The translations under genes were made by a program, and so were the position numbers. Of a stretch of DNA of 40,810 nt, positions 30,580 through 40,283 are shown in pieces. The notes beneath the pieces were generated by a model. It was not told where the DNA came from, searched no databases, and saw only the letters and a list, made by a program, of their open reading frames with translations. How positions within the stretch are numbered: the first letter of the stretch is position 1; each line of letters opens with the position of its first letter. This DNA is from Burkholderiales bacterium (GTDB lineage Bacteria; Pseudomonadota; Gammaproteobacteria; Burkholderiales; Burkholderiaceae_C), in assembly GCA_025350145.1 (NCBI GenBank), contig JANXYH010000072.1:1-40810 (forward strand). Reading direction: 5' to 3'.

Positions 30580-32511
30580 TCAGATTTCGACCTTGGCGCC
30601 AAGCTCGACGATGCGGTTGCTCGGCAGGTTCAAGAAGTCGGCCGCGCCGCTGGCGTTGTGGTGCATGTTGGCAAACAGCCTCTCGCGCCACAGCACCATG
30701 CCCTGGCCGAGCGTCGGGATGACGATGTCGCGGCTGAGGAAATAGCTGGTGTCCATGGGTGGCAGGGCGATGCCGCGCTTGGCCAGTTGGGCCAGGGCCA
30801 GCGGCACATCGGGGTCATCCTTGAAGCCGAAATGCAGCACCACCTGCCAGCAGTCGTTGTCCAGCGGGTAAAGCTCAACCCGGAGCTGGTCGCTGACCCA
30901 GGGCACCTCGTGGTGCTTGACACTGACGAACAGGTTGGTCTGGTGCAAAACCTTGTTGTGCTTGAGGTTGTGCAGCAGCGCGATCGGCGTCAGGCCGACG
31001 TCGGCGGCGAGAAATACGGCGGTGCCGGCGACCCGGGTCGGCGGGTTGACGAAGACCGCCTCAAGGAAGCTCGACAGGTCGATGGCATCGTCGCGCAGCC
31101 GCTCGCTCATCAGCTTGCGGCCCAGCTCCCAGGTCGACATCAGCATGAACATGCCGCTGCCGATCAGCAGCGGGAACCAGCCGCCCGAGGTCAGCTTGAG
31201 CATGTTCGAGGCAAAGAAGGTGATGTCGATGACGAAGAAGAAGCCGGTCGCCAGGAAGCACAGCGGCAGCGGGTACTTCCAACCGTAGCGGATCACGAAG
31301 AAGGTCATCACGGTGGTGATGGTCATGTCCAGCGTGACCGCGATGCCGTAGGCCGTGGCCAGATTGGTCGACGACTTGAACAGCGCCACCGCCAGCACGA
31401 TGAAGACGAACAGGCCCCAGTTGACGAACGGCACGTAGATCTGGCCGGTGTCGCGCTCCGAGGTGTGGCGGATGTACAGCCGCGGCAGGATGCCGAGCTG
31501 GATCGCCTGCTTGGTGACCGAGAACGCGGCCGAGATCAGCGCCTGCGAGGCGATCACGGTGGCGGCGGTGGCCAGGATCACCAGCGGCAACTGGCTCCAG
31601 CCGGGCGCCATCAGGAAGAATGGGTTTTCGACCGCCTCGGGGCGAAGCAGCAGCATCGCGCCCTGGCCGAAGTAGTTGACGACCAGCGCCGGCATGACGA
31701 AGGCGTACCAGGCGATGCGGATCGGCAGCCGACCGAAGTGGCCCATGTCGGCATACAGCGCCTCGCCGCCGGTGACGCACAGCACCACCGCGCCCAGGCC
31801 GATGAACGCGACCGTGGGCTGGGCGGCGAAAAACCCCAGCGCGTAGGCCGGATTCAAGGCCACCAGCACCGCCGGATGGCGGGCGATGTGCGGCAGCCCC
31901 AGCGCCACCAGGACGACGAACCAGACCAGGGTGATCGGGCCGAAGAAGGTGCCGATGCCGCCGGTGCCATAGCGCTGCACCGCAAACAAGCCCGTCAGCA
32001 CCACCAGCGTCAGGGGAATGACCCAGTCATGCAGTGCCGGCGAGACCACCTCCAGGCCTTCGACTGCGGACAGCACCGAGATGGCCGGCGTGATCACGCC
32101 GTCGCCATAGAAGATGGCGGTGCCGAACAGGCCGACCGCCATCAGCACCCGGCGCAGTGCCGGCTGGTCCTTGACCGCCGAGGTGGCCAGCGCCAGCATC
32201 GCGATCAGCCCGCCCTCGCCGTTGTTGTCTGCGCGCAGGATCAACAGCACGTACTTGACCGAGACGATCACCGTCAAGGTCCAGAAGATCAGCGACAGCA
32301 CGCCCAGGATGTTGTCGGGCGTGGTGGCGACATGGCCGCCGCTGAACACCTCTTTGAGGGCGTACAGCGGGCTGGTGCCGATGTCGCCATAGACCACGCC
32401 CAGCGCGCCAAGCGTCAGCGTGGCCACCGCAGCCGGGCTCTTCTTGGGGTCGTGCGGGGTGGCGGGGTCCAAACTCACTGCGCGGGGCACCGGTCTGGCG
32501 AACCGGGTCAT
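30580..32511 (-). CDS. kup: Kup-type potassium uptake protein
   Basis: Inner-membrane proton-coupled potassium symporter, 643 residues. The family signature [16 protein letters not shown] starts at residue 41. About twelve hydrophobic helices follow (for example [20 protein letters not shown] and [13 protein letters not shown]), with a cytoplasmic C-terminal domain of about 160 residues ending [10 protein letters not shown]. Conserved [18 protein letters not shown] is present. The upstream gap to gshA (93 bases) belongs to gshA's 3' side; kup's own promoter must lie within 32512-32604, but no consensus was seen there. A very long open frame on the opposite strand is a codon-bias shadow. It is the middle of three leftward genes, with a 163-base gap to the Bug gene. 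Confidence 0.95.
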   Translation of the reverse strand: MTRFARPVPRAVSLDPATPHDPKKSPAAVATLTLGALGVVYGDIGTSPLYALKEVFSGGHVATTPDNILGVLSLIFWTLTVIVSVKYVLLILRADNNGEGGLIAMLALATSAVKDQPALRRVLMAVGLFGTAIFYGDGVITPAISVLSAVEGLEVVSPALHDWVIPLTLVVLTGLFAVQRYGTGGIGTFFGPITLVWFVVLVALGLPHIARHPAVLVALNPAYALGFFAAQPTVAFIGLGAVVLCVTGGEALYADMGHFGRLPIRIAWYAFVMPALVVNYFGQGAMLLLRPEAVENPFFLMAPGWSQLPLVILATAATVIASQALISAAFSVTKQAIQLGILPRLYIRHTSERDTGQIYVPFVNWGLFVFIVLAVALFKSSTNLATAYGIAVTLDMTITTVMTFFVIRYGWKYPLPLCFLATGFFFVIDITFFASNMLKLTSGGWFPLLIGSGMFMLMSTWELGRKLMSERLRDDAIDLSSFLEAVFVNPPTRVAGTAVFLAADVGLTPIALLHNLKHNKVLHQTNLFVSVKHHEVPWVSDQLRVELYPLDNDCWQVVLHFGFKDDPDVPLALAQLAKRGIALPPMDTSYFLSRDIVIPTLGQGMVLWRERLFANMHHNASGAADFLNLPSNRIVELGAKVEI

Positions 32512-32604
32512 TCAGGGCGGGTTGGCGATTTTGCGCCTGCAATGGTGCAGTGCGTCAATTGCGCCGACTAGGCGTTTTCACCGATCACGGGCGCCGCCGG
32601 CGGT

Positions 32605-33900
32605 TCAGTCGTAGACCTCGGCGTCCGGGTCGGTGGCCTCGAGCTCGTAGCTGGCGGCCAGCATCGCCAGGCGGCCGATCACGCCGTACATGTAGAAGCG
32701 GTTCGGGGCGCTGACGCCGGGCTTCTCGCCAGGGCGGGGCAGGTGGTTGCTCTCGGCGAAGGCCAGCGGCACGAAGCTCGAACCCGGGGCGTTGAGGTTC
32801 TCGTCGATGCCGCGCTCGGCATGGACCCGATAGAAGCCGCCCACCACGTAGCGGTCGATCATGTACACCACCGGCTCGGCGACGGCGTCGTTGACCCGCT
32901 CGTAGGTCGGCACACCCTCCTGGATGATGACCTCGCTCACCGTCTGGCCATCCTTGATCACGCTCATTTTGTTGCGCGTGCGGCGGTTGATCTCGTCCAG
33001 TTCCTTGGCGTCGCGCACCGTCATGATGCCCATGCCGTAGGTGCCGTTGTCGGCCTTGACGATGGCGAATGGCTTCTCGTTGATGCCGTATTCCTTGTAC
33101 TTGCGGCGGATCTTGGTCAGCAGCGCATCGACATTGCTGCGCACGCAATCCAGCCCGGCGCTTTCGGCGAAATTGACCTGCCCGCATTGGGCAAACATCG
33201 GGTTTATCAACCAGGGATCCATGCCCAGCAGCTTGGCGAACTTCTTCGCCACCTCTTCATAGGCCTGAAAGTGCTGGGTCTTGCGCCGCACCGCCCAGCC
33301 GGCGTGCAGCGGCGGCAACACGTACTGCTCGTGCAAGCCCTCCAGCACCTTCGGGATGCCGGCCGACAGGTCGTTGTTGAGCAAGATCGTGCAGGGGTCG
33401 AAGTCTTTCAGGCCGAGCCGGCCGCGGCTGCGCAGCAGAGGCTCGACCACCAGCTCGCCGCCATCGGGCAGGTTCAGCGTAGTGGCTGTCGTGACCTCGC
33501 TGTCGAGCGAGCCCAGCCGCACGTTCAGGCCGGCCTGGCTGAAGATCTGCATCAGGCGCCGCACGTTCGTCAGGTAGAACGGATTGCGGGTGTGCTTCTC
33601 CGGGATCAGCAACAGGTTCTTGGCCTCGGGGCAGATCTTCTCGACCGCCGCCATCGCGGCCTGCACCGCCAGCGGCAACATCTCCGGCGTGAGGTTGTTG
33701 AAGCCGCCGGGGTAGAGGTTGGTGTCCACCGGCGCGAGCTTGAAGCCGGCATTGCGCAGGTCGACCGAGCAATAGAACGGTGGCGTGTGCTCCATCCACT
33801 CGAGCCTGAACCAGCGCTCGATCGCCGGCATCGACTCCAGGATGCGGGCCTCGAGTTCATTGATCGGGCCGGTCAGGGCGGTGATGAGGTGGGGAACCAT
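32605..33900 (-). CDS. gshA: glutamate-cysteine ligase (proteobacterial ATP-grasp-like type)
   Basis: First enzyme of glutathione synthesis, joining glutamate and cysteine. The 431-residue product belongs to the GshA type first noted in Acidithiobacillus and common in betaproteobacteria (opening MVPHLITALTGPINELEARI, then VDLRNAGFKLAPVDTNLYPG, and KADNGTYGMGIMTVRD in the C-terminal nucleotide-binding half). This type is not homologous to the E. coli enzyme. It stands 93 bases upstream of kup and 220 bases downstream of amt, leftward. A 14-base tandem repeat lies upstream of the start. No companion gshB is in the window. Confidence 0.9.
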   Translation of the reverse strand: MVPHLITALTGPINELEARILESMPAIERWFRLEWMEHTPPFYCSVDLRNAGFKLAPVDTNLYPGGFNNLTPEMLPLAVQAAMAAVEKICPEAKNLLLIPEKHTRNPFYLTNVRRLMQIFSQAGLNVRLGSLDSEVTTATTLNLPDGGELVVEPLLRSRGRLGLKDFDPCTILLNNDLSAGIPKVLEGLHEQYVLPPLHAGWAVRRKTQHFQAYEEVAKKFAKLLGMDPWLINPMFAQCGQVNFAESAGLDCVRSNVDALLTKIRRKYKEYGINEKPFAIVKADNGTYGMGIMTVRDAKELDEINRRTRNKMSVIKDGQTVSEVIIQEGVPTYERVNDAVAEPVVYMIDRYVVGGFYRVHAERGIDENLNAPGSSFVPLAFAESNHLPRPGEKPGVSAPNRFYMYGVIGRLAMLAASYELEATDPDAEVYD

Positions 33901-33975
33901 GGGTGTGCCTGCTGGGTGTACCTGAGATGTCGGGGTCGACGCTCGATTTTGGCAGGTGGGGCGAAAGCCCTGAAT

Positions 33976-34017
33976 GGCAAGGTCATGGTGGCAAGGTCAT
34001 GGTGACACGGTCATGAA
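33976..34017. repeat. 14-base tandem repeat upstream of gshA
   Basis: GGCAAGGTCATGGT is repeated exactly at 33976-33989 and 33990-34003, followed by a degenerate third copy (GACACGGTCATGAA, 34004-34017). The array is 75-117 bases before the gshA start codon. It could be an operator array or a slippage product. Confidence 0.8.
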
Positions 34018-34054
34018 ACGGGGCCGGCGGCCGGCCGAGCCCGGCGCAACGAGA

Positions 34055-34077
34055 GAAGGGCGCCATCGGCGCCCTTC
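34055..34077 (-). terminator. terminator of the torF-glnK-amt operon
   Basis: GAAGGGCGCC and GGCGCCCTTC form a perfect 10-base stem around a 3-base loop, 43 bases after the amt stop codon. Read leftward it is followed by TCTCGTT, a modest T run. Rightward it is followed by TTT, but no rightward gene ends here. Confidence 0.75.
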
Positions 34078-34120
34078 TTTGCATTGCGCGCCCACCGTGT
34101 CGGCGGGCCGGCATGGTGGA

Positions 34121-35629
<1,509 letters not shown>

Positions 35630-35672
35630 GGCGGGATGTCTTCAGTTGCTTGACCGATGAGGGCGCCGCGCC

Positions 35673-36071
<399 letters not shown>

Positions 36072-36812
36072 TCAGAAGGTGTATTTACCGCCCAGCACGA
36101 CGGTGCTGCGGCCCAGGTTCTTGCCCGCCGGCGAGACATAGACGCCGCTCTTGGCATCGGTGCCCAGCAAGGTCGCGCTGACCGAGATGCCCTTGCCGAA
36201 ATCCTTGCCCAGAGCCAGGGAAAAGTCGTTGTAGCTGCCGCCGCCGTTGTGGCGGACGTCCTGGCGACCGTAGTGCGGCGCCAGGCTCAGGCCGTCGCCC
36301 AGGTCGGCGGTGTAGCTCAGGTCGAGGTAGCCGCTGCCCTTGCTGTTGGTGAAGCCGAACAGGTTGGAGGTGGACAGCGAGTACTTGCCGGTGAAGGCGC
36401 CCAGGCTGAGCGCGGCGTAGAGCTCGAACGTATTGGCACTGGGCTTGAGGTTGTTGCTGGGGTAGAGGTAGTACAGCGCGCCCAGGTCCAGCGTGGCGTC
36501 CTTGGCCAGCTCCTTCTTGTAGCCGGCGTAGAGGTCGATCTCGACATCGGCCTTGCCGCCGGCGTCCTTGATCCACTGGATGGTCGAGGCCCAGGTGCCG
36601 ACGTAGAAGCCGTTAGGGTGGGTGTAATCGATGCCGCCTTGCAGCGCCGGTTGCAGGCGCGACTGGGAAATGCCACGGTAGCGGTACTCGGTCACCGCGC
36701 CGATGTTGAAGGCGGTGGCCGGCGCGTCCTCGGCAAGCACCGCTGTGGGCGCGACCCCCAGGCCGGCGAGGGTGGCCAGCGTGGCCAGGGCGGTACGGGT
36801 CATGCGATTCAT
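36072..36812 (-). CDS. TorF-family putative outer-membrane porin
   Basis: Secreted beta-barrel protein of the TorF/Gcw_chp family. The ATG at 36812 has GGAG eight bases upstream and begins a signal peptide (MTRTALATLATLAGLGVAPT, cleavage near VLA-EDA). The 246-residue product has the family motif VTEYRYRGISQS, then GFYVGTWAS and alternating barrel strands to GGKYTF at the end. It is first in the torF-glnK-amt unit, 60 bases before glnK, and is directly behind a sigma-54-like promoter. This suggests that it lets nitrogen compounds cross the outer membrane under starvation; that role is inference from context. An open frame extends 76 codons upstream across the promoter and is not coding. Confidence 0.92.
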   Translation of the reverse strand: MNRMTRTALATLATLAGLGVAPTAVLAEDAPATAFNIGAVTEYRYRGISQSRLQPALQGGIDYTHPNGFYVGTWASTIQWIKDAGGKADVEIDLYAGYKKELAKDATLDLGALYYLYPSNNLKPSANTFELYAALSLGAFTGKYSLSTSNLFGFTNSKGSGYLDLSYTADLGDGLSLAPHYGRQDVRHNGGGSYNDFSLALGKDFGKGISVSATLLGTDAKSGVYVSPAGKNLGRSTVVLGGKYTF

Positions 36813-36874
36813 GGGCAAGCTCCAATCGGGTTCAAGGGATTTGGTTTCGGTGGATACGGCGCTGGGTCGGTTAA

Positions 36875-36890
36875 TGCAGGTTCCGTGCCA
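36875..36890 (-). promoter_or_regulatory. sigma-54 promoter for torF-glnK-amt
   Basis: TGGCACGGAACCTGCA on the reverse strand matches the sigma-54 consensus TGGCAC-N5-TTGCW with one mismatch and the correct GG-to-GC distance (-24/-12). The predicted start is near 36864, about 50 bases before the torF ATG. It implies control by RpoN and an enhancer-binding protein, most likely NtrC. Confidence 0.75.
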
Positions 36891-36906
36891 TCGCCGCGTC
36901 GGCATG

Positions 36907-36927
36907 ATGCGCCCCGACTTGGCGCAT
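36907..36927. promoter_or_regulatory. perfect dyad upstream of the sigma-54 promoter
   Basis: ATGCGCC and GGCGCAT are separated by seven bases, centred about 53 bases before the predicted start. The arms resemble NtrC half-sites (TGCACC) with one change, but the spacing is seven rather than five. It may bind a different regulator or integration host factor's neighbour. Confidence 0.4.
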
Positions 36928-36970
36928 GCGCGGTGGTATCGCCGTGGCGTATGCACCAAAACAAGGCGGC

Positions 36971-36985
36971 GCACCGCATTGGTGA
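36971..36985. promoter_or_regulatory. NtrC-like enhancer site
   Basis: GCACC, five bases, GGTGA matches the NtrC core GCACC-N5-GGTGC at nine of ten positions. It is centred about 114 bases upstream of the predicted torF transcription start, a usual enhancer distance. A further TGCACC half-site occurs at 36952-36957. The region also serves as the 5' side of comM. Confidence 0.55.
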
Positions 36986-37097
36986 GGGCGCGCCCAGGCC
37001 GCACGGCGGCGCCGGCCCTGGGCCACAATCCTCCGCCCAACGGTCATACAACGGCGACAGCCTCACAGCCTTCAACCACCGCCAGGGAGGCGTCACG

Positions 37098-38621
37098 GTG
37101 TCATTGGCGACGATCCGCAGCCGCGCGCTCGATGGCGTGCATGCACCCGAAGTGCAGGTCGAGGTGCACCTGGCCAACGGCCTGCCCAGCTTCACCCTGG
37201 TCGGCTTGGCTGAGACCGAGGTCAAGGAGTCGCGCGAACGGGTCCGCGCCGCCCTGACCAATGCCGGCTTCGCCTTCCCGCACAACAAGCGCATCACCGT
37301 CAACCTGGCGCCGGCCGATCTGCCCAAGGAGTCCGGCCGCTTCGACCTGCCGATCGCGCTGGGCATCCTGGCCGCCGAGGGCATCGTCGACGCTGGCCGG
37401 GTGGCGGCGTTTGAATTTGCCGGCGAGCTGTCGCTGGCGGGCGAGCTTCGCCCGGTCCGCGGCGCGCTCGCCCTGGCCCTGGCGGCGGGCCAGTCGGACA
37501 GCCCGCGCGGCCTGGTGCTGCCCAGCGCCAGCGCCCGCGAGGCGGCGCGCAGCCAGCGCGTGCCCGTCTACGGTGCGGCACATCTGCTCGAAGTGGTGCG
37601 CGCGCTGATGCCCGGCGACGCCGCCCAGCCGCTGGTGCGCGCGCAGGCGCCGACGGCGCTGGCCGGCCCGGCCTATCCCGACCTGCGCGAGGTGCGCGGC
37701 CAGGCCGGCGCCAAGCGGGCGCTGGAGATCGCCGCCGCCGGCCGCCACAGCCTGTTGATGGTCGGGCCGCCGGGCAGCGGCAAGTCGATGCTGGCGCAGC
37801 GCCTGCCCGGCCTGCTGCCGGCGATGGACGACGACGAGGCCCTGTCCAGCGCCGCCCTGCTGGGCCTGACGGCGCAGGGCTTCGATCCCGCCCGCTGGCG
37901 CCAGCGTCCGGTGCGCTCGCCGCACCATTCGGCCAGCGCGGTGGCCCTGGTCGGCGGCGGCTCGCCACCCCGGCCGGGCGAGATTTCACTGGCCCACGGC
38001 GGCGTGCTGTTCCTCGACGAATTGCCAGAATTTCCGCGCGCCGCCCTGGAGGCACTGCGCGAACCGCTGGAGACCGGCCAGATCACGATCTCGCGCGCCG
38101 CCCACCAGGCGTTGTTCCCGGCCGACTTCCAACTCGTCGCGGCGATGAACCCTTGCCCCTGCGGCTGGCTGGGCGCGCGGCTGAGCGGGCGCCACTGCCG
38201 CTGCACGCCTGACCAGGTGGCGCGCTACCAGGGCCGGCTCTCGGGCCCCTTCCTCGACCGCATCGACCTGCAGGTCGAAGTTGCGGCGGTGCCGCCGGCC
38301 GAGTTGTTGGCCCAGCCCGAGGGCGAGGCCAGCGCGGTCATCGCAGCGCGAGTCGAGGCGGCGATGCAACGCCAGCGGCAGCGTCAGGGCAAGGCCAACA
38401 GCGCGCTCGACGCCGCTGGTGTCGATGCCTACGCCGTGATCGACCCCAAGGCGCGCGACTTCCTGCTGCAGGCCGCGACCCGGCTGGGCTGGTCGGGCCG
38501 CGGCCTGCACCGTGTCGTCAAAGTGGCGCGGACCATCGCCGACCTGGCCGGGTCAGACAGCGTCAGCGTGCCGCATGTGGCCGAGGCGCTGCAGTACCGG
38601 CGCGCGCTGCCGCAGGCCTGA
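37098..38621 (+). CDS. comM: ComM/YifB AAA+ helicase (Mg chelatase-like)
   Basis: Hexameric AAA+ helicase that aids branch migration in natural transformation. The GTG at 37098 has GGGAGG seven bases upstream and starts the family-typical SLATIRSRALDGVHA. The open frame extends far upstream but only as a shadow of glnK and torF. The product is 507 residues. An N-terminal Lon-like fold precedes Walker A GPPGSGKS (223-230) and Walker B VLFLDE (303-308). The NPCPCGWLG...CRC cysteine motif and a C-terminal Mg-chelatase domain (SGRGLHRVVKVARTIADL) follow. It is divergent from the torF-glnK-amt operon. Confidence 0.95.
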   Translation: MSLATIRSRALDGVHAPEVQVEVHLANGLPSFTLVGLAETEVKESRERVRAALTNAGFAFPHNKRITVNLAPADLPKESGRFDLPIALGILAAEGIVDAGRVAAFEFAGELSLAGELRPVRGALALALAAGQSDSPRGLVLPSASAREAARSQRVPVYGAAHLLEVVRALMPGDAAQPLVRAQAPTALAGPAYPDLREVRGQAGAKRALEIAAAGRHSLLMVGPPGSGKSMLAQRLPGLLPAMDDDEALSSAALLGLTAQGFDPARWRQRPVRSPHHSASAVALVGGGSPPRPGEISLAHGGVLFLDELPEFPRAALEALREPLETGQITISRAAHQALFPADFQLVAAMNPCPCGWLGARLSGRHCRCTPDQVARYQGRLSGPFLDRIDLQVEVAAVPPAELLAQPEGEASAVIAARVEAAMQRQRQRQGKANSALDAAGVDAYAVIDPKARDFLLQAATRLGWSGRGLHRVVKVARTIADLAGSDSVSVPHVAEALQYRRALPQA

Positions 38622-38725
38622 GCTTGGCGGCGGCCTGGCCCCCGCCTCATCCGCAAGGAGGATGCGCGGCAGATCGGCCTGGACTAGCATCTGAACGCAG
38701 CGGCATCGTCCGCAAGGAGCACAGC

Positions 38726-39718
38726 ATGATGCACACACGCATGCCATCGGTGGCCTTGACCACGGTGGCCCTGATCGGGCTGGCGGGTTGCAGCACGATC
38801 AAGGCTGACTTTTCGACCAAGCCGATCGGTGATGTCCGGATCGACAGCGTCGAAACCGTCGTCAACAGCATCCGCGACAAGATGTACAGCCAGACTCAGG
38901 AAAGCTTCAACGCCTGTTCTCGCGGCGCGGCCATCGGCTCGGCGGCGCTACCCGAAGAGCCCACCTGCCGCGCCATGCGCAATGCTGTCCTGGCCTCGCT
39001 GGTCGGCGCATCCGACGACGCCTGCAACGAGCATCTGAAGTCGATCTACGGCAACGAGGCGGGCTGGAACATCGGTCTGGGCACCCTGGCGGCGCTGTTC
39101 GGCGGCACGGCGGCGGTAGTCGGCGCCAACGCCGCGAAATCCAACTATGCGGCCGCCGGCACCTTCTTCGGCGGAGAGCGCTCGCTGTCCAACGAGGTGG
39201 TCTACAAGAACCAGTTGGTGCCGGCGATCCACTACAAGATCATCGAAAAGCGCCAGGAAAAGCGCGGCGCCTTGTTCGCCCGGTTCGGCGCCAATGCGAC
39301 CGACTACCCGTTGCGCGCGGCGGTGGCCGACGCGATCCAGTACCACTACAGCTGCTCGTTCATGGAGGGCATGCAGTGGGCGCTGCGCGAGGGCACGACC
39401 AACTCCGACGACGCCAAGCTGGCGCGCGCCCGGGGCAATCTGCAAACCGCCAGCGTCGAGCTCAACCGTGCCCGCATGGATGTCGAAGGGCGACCCGTCA
39501 AGAGCGATCCGGACGTTGACCCCATCTACAAGGCCGCCAAAGCCAGGTTCGAAGCGCTGACCGCGCTCGTCAAGCAACTCGAAGTCGGGCCGGAGGCAGC
39601 CGCACCCGCACCCGCACCCGCACCCGCACCCGCGTCCGCACCCGCACCCGCGTCCGCCCCAGCATCCCCGGCAGCACCCGCATCCGCGCCAGCACCAGCG
39701 CCAGCAGCGTCAAAGTAG
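38726..39718 (+). CDS. lipoprotein with Ala-Pro-rich tail
   Basis: A 330-residue predicted lipoprotein of unknown function. The ATG follows AAGGAG at good spacing. The signal peptide ends in the lipobox LAGC, with Cys22 and Ser at +2, which favours the outer membrane. Around residues 110-150 there is a Gly/Ala-rich hydrophobic stretch (GTLAALFGGTAAVVGANAA) like a glycine zipper. The body has two or more conserved-looking Cys (NACSRG, PTCRAM). The last 40 residues are AP/ASA repeats coded by a CGCACC hexanucleotide array. It is convergent with the glycine-zipper gene 24 bases away; no operon partner. I do not recognise a family. Confidence 0.8.
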   Translation: MMHTRMPSVALTTVALIGLAGCSTIKADFSTKPIGDVRIDSVETVVNSIRDKMYSQTQESFNACSRGAAIGSAALPEEPTCRAMRNAVLASLVGASDDACNEHLKSIYGNEAGWNIGLGTLAALFGGTAAVVGANAAKSNYAAAGTFFGGERSLSNEVVYKNQLVPAIHYKIIEKRQEKRGALFARFGANATDYPLRAAVADAIQYHYSCSFMEGMQWALREGTTNSDDAKLARARGNLQTASVELNRARMDVEGRPVKSDPDVDPIYKAAKARFEALTALVKQLEVGPEAAAPAPAPAPAPASAPAPASAPASPAAPASAPAPAPAASK

Positions 39719-39742
39719 CCGCCGCCGCTGGCGCGGTCGCGG

Positions 39743-40198
39743 TCACTGCCGTTTCAGGCCGCCGCCTTCGGCCAGCACGACGTCGCCGCTGCGCAACTGC
39801 GGGTCGTTGCCGAGCTCGTGCCGGCCGGCGCTGCCGTCGTGCCGGGTGGTGCTGACGATCCAGACCTTGTGCTTCTTCATGCGCTTCTCCAGCGCGTTGC
39901 CGAGCAGGCCACCGACCACCGCGCCGCCGACGGTGGCCACGGTGCTGTCGCCGGCCTTGTGACCGATCACGCCACCAGCGACCGCGCCGCCGGCTGCACC
40001 CATGCCGCTGGCATGGCCGTCGCGGTTCTCGGTGTGGACCTCGGTGACCCATTCGCAGCCGGCGCAGAGCTTGGCCAGTTGGGCCCGACTGGGCGCCGAG
40101 GCGGTGGCCGCCGCAGCGGCTGTTTCAGCGGCTTGCGCCCAGGGGTTGCCGGCCAGCGCCAGGACGGCGGCCAGGGTGATCGACAAGCGGGTCTTCAT
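39743..40198 (-). CDS. glycine-zipper 2TM domain protein
   Basis: A 151-residue secreted protein. The ATG at 40198 has GGAG six bases upstream and starts a signal peptide (MKTRLSITLAAVLALAGNPW, cleavage AQA-AET); the frame upstream is not protein-like. After a CAGCEW motif comes a glycine-zipper two-helix segment (GAAGGAVAGGVIGHKAG, then GGAVVGGLLGNALEKRMKK), as in the SlyB/Rick_17kDa group of envelope proteins. The C-terminus (DGSAGRHELGNDPQLRSGDVV) is a short beta domain. There is no lipobox, unlike SlyB. It lies 85 bases downstream of metH on the same strand. Confidence 0.85.
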   Translation of the reverse strand: MKTRLSITLAAVLALAGNPWAQAAETAAAAATASAPSRAQLAKLCAGCEWVTEVHTENRDGHASGMGAAGGAVAGGVIGHKAGDSTVATVGGAVVGGLLGNALEKRMKKHKVWIVSTTRHDGSAGRHELGNDPQLRSGDVVLAEGGGLKRQ

Positions 40199-40283
40199 AC
40201 GCTGCTCCAGGCGTTGCAGCCGTCGAATGCGGGCCGATAGGCCATGGCGCGACGGCAGCGCCATCCTGACACAACGGCGCAGC

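Noticed and set aside
30502-32571. A 689-codon open frame antisense to kup, longer than kup itself
   Set aside because: Its peptide is His/Gln/Arg/Asp-rich with no family pattern, and kup is unmistakable. Long antisense frames are expected in high-GC coding DNA.
38650-38720. Two TCCGCAAGGAG sequences 60 bases apart before the lipoprotein gene, suggesting a short extra gene
   Set aside because: The first lies directly against an ATG with a frame of only a few codons; the second is simply the lipoprotein ribosome site.
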